Source: Nitrospirota bacterium
GTDB lineage: Bacteria; Nitrospirota; Thermodesulfovibrionia; Thermodesulfovibrionales; JdFR-85
Assembly: GCA_013151785.1 (NCBI GenBank)
Contig: JAADHP010000066.1
Span: 1 to 7,355 of the forward strand
Reading direction: 5' to 3'
DNA: 7,355 bases
Part shown: in pieces, positions 5,480-7,355 of the stretch
Numbering within the stretch: position 1 is the stretch's first letter
Layout of the letters: each line of letters opens with the position of its first letter
Notes under the pieces: model-generated
Told to the model about the DNA's origin: nothing
The model's database searches: none
The model's input: only the letters and a program-made list of their open reading frames with translations
Translations under genes and position numbers: made by a program

Positions 5480-6857
5480 GCTTTTTATATCCTTTATATT
5501 GATTATCTTTATCGCCCTCCTTTCAAATATTGTATTTGAAGACCTTATAATCAAGGACTTTGACGATTACGTAAAAAGCATGGAGGAGGACAGGATATAC
5601 TGGCTCCTTGCCTCTGTAGAGGGCAGTTACAGGGATGGTAAGTGGGACAGCATATTTCTCAGGGAATCTCTCCACTGGGCCATGATGCTCGGTTTTGAGG
5701 CATATATAGAGGACAGAGGAGGGAAAAAGATAATATCAACCCAGGATGTGCTGAAGGACCTGAACCAGAGCATGCTGAAAAGGATGTCTTCACTCTTTGA
5801 CCTCCCCACTGGTGTGGGAGAGTTTTCATGGTATCCCCTCTATGTTGAAGGCTCTGAGATAGGGAGATTATATGTGAGACCCCTTAAAAGACTGGGGTTT
5901 TTGCCCCAGAAGGAGGATATATTCAGAAGGAGGGGAAAGGAGTTTTTGCTTATATCCTTCCTGATTGCTGGTGGAGGCGCGCTCTTCGTGGCAGTACTTT
6001 TCACCCTTTTCCTGTCCAATCCCATAAGGCATCTTACAGTGGCAGCAGAACGTGTAGCCTCAGGGGATTTTTCAGTAAAACCGGTAGTGCCTCATCAGTT
6101 GAACAGGCTTTACAGATTTTTTAAATGCGATGATGAGATTGACCGACTCACCCATTCCTTTAACTACATGGTTGATGCCCTCAGGAAAGAGGATGCCCTG
6201 AGAAGACATCTTACATCAAATATTGTCCATGAGTTGAGAACACCTCTTAGCATAATGAAAGGCAATCTTGAGGCTGTGGAGGACGGAATTATCAAAGACC
6301 CCAGGGTTGTATTAAAGACACTACAGGTGGAGATAGAGCGTTTAATAGAACTTGTGGAAGGCATTGATGACATAACAAGGGCAGAAGCAAGCTTTTTTAA
6401 AAGAGGTCGTCCCGAGAGAATCAATCTCAGGGATTTTATAGAGTCTGTATCATCTGCATTCCATGGCCTGTTCAGTGAAAGGGGGCTTTTCTTGGAACTG
6501 CAGGGAGACAGTGACGCTACTGTTACTACATATCCTGATAAGCTTCAGATAATCCTGAAGAATCTTCTTTCCAATGCACTGAAGTTTACTGACAGCGGTG
6601 GAATAACCATCAGTTGGGGGAAAGACAGGAAGGGACTGTTTACCATCACTGTAGAGGATACGGGAAGGGGGATGGAAGCAGAAGAGGTTGAGAAGATCTT
6701 TGACAGGTTTTATAAAGCTTCCCATTCAAAAGGGCGTGGACTTGGCCTTGCCATTGTGAAGGAGTTGCTTGATACTATTGAAGGCGAAGCCGAAGTGGAA
6801 AGCAACCCTGGCCAGGGTTCGGTCTTCAGGATTACTATAAGAGAGGCGCGGGAATAA
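5469..6857 (+). CDS. BaeS-like HAMP sensor histidine kinase, partner of the upstream regulator
   Basis: This is a 462-residue membrane kinase. TM1 spans ~5-25 and TM2 ~160-183, with a ~130-residue periplasmic sensor between them ending in the PLYVEGSEIGRLYV stretch typical of this kinase group. HAMP follows (~184-243), then HisKA with VHELRTP (phospho-accepting His254) and HATPase_c with N box NLLSNALKFT (~366-374), G1 DTGRGM (~398-403), F box FDRFYK and G2 GRGLGL (~423-428). All catalytic boxes are intact. The HAMP connector between DFS and DEI is about ten residues longer than usual. The start is ATG 5469; the adjacent TTG at 5466 is possible and adds one residue. The start lies inside the end of the regulator gene, with only a weak AGG eight nt upstream, so translation is probably coupled. 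It should phosphorylate the neighbouring regulator. The ligand is unknown; BaeS-like kinases often sense envelope stress. Confidence 0.95.
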   Translation: MRTKLFISFILIIFIALLSNIVFEDLIIKDFDDYVKSMEEDRIYWLLASVEGSYRDGKWDSIFLRESLHWAMMLGFEAYIEDRGGKKIISTQDVLKDLNQSMLKRMSSLFDLPTGVGEFSWYPLYVEGSEIGRLYVRPLKRLGFLPQKEDIFRRRGKEFLLISFLIAGGGALFVAVLFTLFLSNPIRHLTVAAERVASGDFSVKPVVPHQLNRLYRFFKCDDEIDRLTHSFNYMVDALRKEDALRRHLTSNIVHELRTPLSIMKGNLEAVEDGIIKDPRVVLKTLQVEIERLIELVEGIDDITRAEASFFKRGRPERINLRDFIESVSSAFHGLFSERGLFLELQGDSDATVTTYPDKLQIILKNLLSNALKFTDSGGITISWGKDRKGLFTITVEDTGRGMEAEEVEKIFDRFYKASHSKGRGLGLAIVKELLDTIEGEAEVESNPGQGSVFRITIREARE

Positions 6858-6861
6858 GGGT

Positions 6862-6883
6862 ATTCTGCCTTATCAGAGTTTTT
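6862..6883 (+). terminator. Weak candidate intrinsic terminator after the kinase gene
   Basis: ATTCTG (6862-6867) can pair with CAGAGT (6874-6879), including one G-T pair, around a CCTTAT loop, and TTTT follows. An alternative stem, ATAAGG (6854-6859) with CCTTAT (6868-6873), competes with it. Both stems are short and AT-rich, so read-through into the downstream oxoprolinase gene is plausible. Confidence 0.25.
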
Positions 6884-6917
6884 AGCGGTTATTTTATACT
6901 GGAGTGTGGAGCCGAAT

Positions 6918-6950
6918 TTCTGAGCACTATTGTCAGATATTCTGAACACT
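6918..6950 (+). promoter_or_regulatory. Direct-repeat candidate binding site upstream of the oxoprolinase gene
   Basis: TTCTGAGCACT (6918-6928) and TTCTGAACACT (6940-6950) match at 10 of 11 positions and are spaced exactly 22 bp apart, two helical turns. OmpR/PhoB-type regulators commonly bind 11-bp-phased direct repeats, and such a regulator is encoded 1.4 kb upstream. An overlapping imperfect inverted repeat, TGTCAGA-TAT-TCTGAACA (6931-6948), gives another possible operator. No convincing -35/-10 pair could be set beside it; TTATCA/TATACT at 6870-6875/6895-6900 has a 19-bp spacer and is weak. Confidence 0.35.
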
Positions 6951-6989
6951 CTAAGCATTGTAAACTTTAACCGGACAGTAGTGAACTCT

Positions 6990-6994
6990 GAGGA
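6990..6994 (+). promoter_or_regulatory. Ribosome binding site of the oxoprolinase-family gene
   Basis: GAGGA lies three nt before the ATG at 6998. It overlaps the in-frame TGA that fixes the start. It is the only good Shine-Dalgarno match in front of a gene in this window; the other genes have weak, distant or no sites. Confidence 0.6.
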
Positions 6995-6997
6995 CAG

Positions 6998-7355
6998 ATG
7001 TTTATCCAGAATAAAAGAAGATGGCGTTTTGCTGTTGACCGTGGAGGCACCTTTACAGATGTGATCGGTGTGGACCCCAACGGCAGATTCCATACCCTGA
7101 AACTCCTTTCCCGATCTCCACTGTACAGGGACCCTGCTATTGAAGGGATCAGAAGGGTTCTCAAGATAAAAGAGCATACCCCACTTTCATCAGACATGAT
7201 TGAGTCCATCCGGCTTGGTACCACAGTGGCCACCAATGCCCTTCTTGAAAGAAAGGGTGGCAGAGTGCTTTTGATCACCACAAAGGGTTTCAGGGATATG
7301 CTTGAGATCGGTTATCAGAGCCGTGATGATATATTCGACCTCTGTATAAAAAAGC
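6998..7355 (+). CDS. Hydantoinase / 5-oxoprolinase family enzyme, N-terminal fragment
   Basis: The first 119 residues are present and the gene runs off the window. The N-terminus FAVDRGGTFTDVIGVD (11-26) is the phosphate-binding opening of the Hydant_A N-terminal domain (actin-like ATPase fold). IRLGTTVATNALLERKG (71-87) and GFRDMLEIGYQSRDDIFDL (97-115) are hallmark stretches of the 5-oxoprolinase/hydantoinase family. The LKLLSRSP stretch and EGIRRVL resemble the oxoprolinase branch more than the acetone carboxylase branch. Family members hydrolyse 5-oxoproline or hydantoin-type rings at the expense of ATP in the cytosol. A TGA at 6989-6991 in the same frame excludes an earlier start, and GAGGA at 6990-6994 gives a ribosome binding site. 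It is separated from the kinase gene by 140 bp, in the same direction. The substrate and whether A and B domains are fused cannot be seen. Confidence 0.9.
   Translation, partial: MFIQNKRRWRFAVDRGGTFTDVIGVDPNGRFHTLKLLSRSPLYRDPAIEGIRRVLKIKEHTPLSSDMIESIRLGTTVATNALLERKGGRVLLITTKGFRDMLEIGYQSRDDIFDLCIKK

Noticed and set aside
4913..5554. A 213-codon minus-strand open frame
   Set aside because: It lies opposite the response regulator and runs into the kinase; the translation shows no domain, and the plus-strand genes are unambiguous.
6710..7281. Minus-strand open frames opposite the kinase end and the oxoprolinase start
   Set aside because: They are antisense to two recognised genes and have no recognisable features.

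Overview
The window looks like bacterial chromosomal DNA of moderate GC content. The genes favour AGA/AGG arginine and ATA isoleucine codons and are dominated by large sensory proteins. Together with the intergenic hairpin repeats, this suggests an anaerobic or thermophilic-type environmental bacterium such as a Nitrospirota or Desulfobacterota member. That placement rests on general impression only; no marker gene is present.

Layout. (1) Positions 1-3909, minus strand: the first 1303 residues of a very large membrane-bound sensor histidine kinase. It has two TM segments around a ~155-residue periplasmic region, then HAMP, two GAF domains, a PAS domain, two more GAF domains, HisKA with a phospho-accepting His1115, and the start of the ATPase domain. 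The window edge removes its C-terminus. (2) Positions 3910-4795: an unusually long divergent intergenic region of almost 0.9 kb packed with repeats. It holds a ~360-bp MITE-like element (3985-4346) bounded by two-part inverted repeats and filled with four hairpins, then a separate 14-bp perfect inverted repeat (4361-4374/4494-4507), then TTCACTG-type direct repeats (4511-4587), and finally a sigma70-like promoter (4684-4710). (3) Positions 4796-6857, plus strand: a two-component operon of an OmpR/PhoB-family response regulator and a BaeS-like HAMP histidine kinase, with coding regions overlapping by 11 nt. (4) Positions 6858-6997: a 140-bp gap with a weak terminator candidate and an 11-bp motif repeated with a 22-bp period, the geometry used by OmpR/PhoB-type regulators. 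(5) Positions 6998-7355, plus strand: the N-terminus of an ATP-dependent hydantoinase / 5-oxoprolinase-family enzyme, running off the window.

How they may fit together. The plus-strand kinase and regulator form a cognate pair by position. The large GAF-rich kinase is divergently transcribed, has no regulator visible here, and could be an orphan or part of another pathway. The repeat in front of the oxoprolinase makes it a candidate target of the adjacent regulator (inference). The most unusual material is the non-coding repeat cluster between the divergent genes, and the GAF domains of the large kinase: one resembles the DosS/DosT type and the next carries a CxC cysteine motif.
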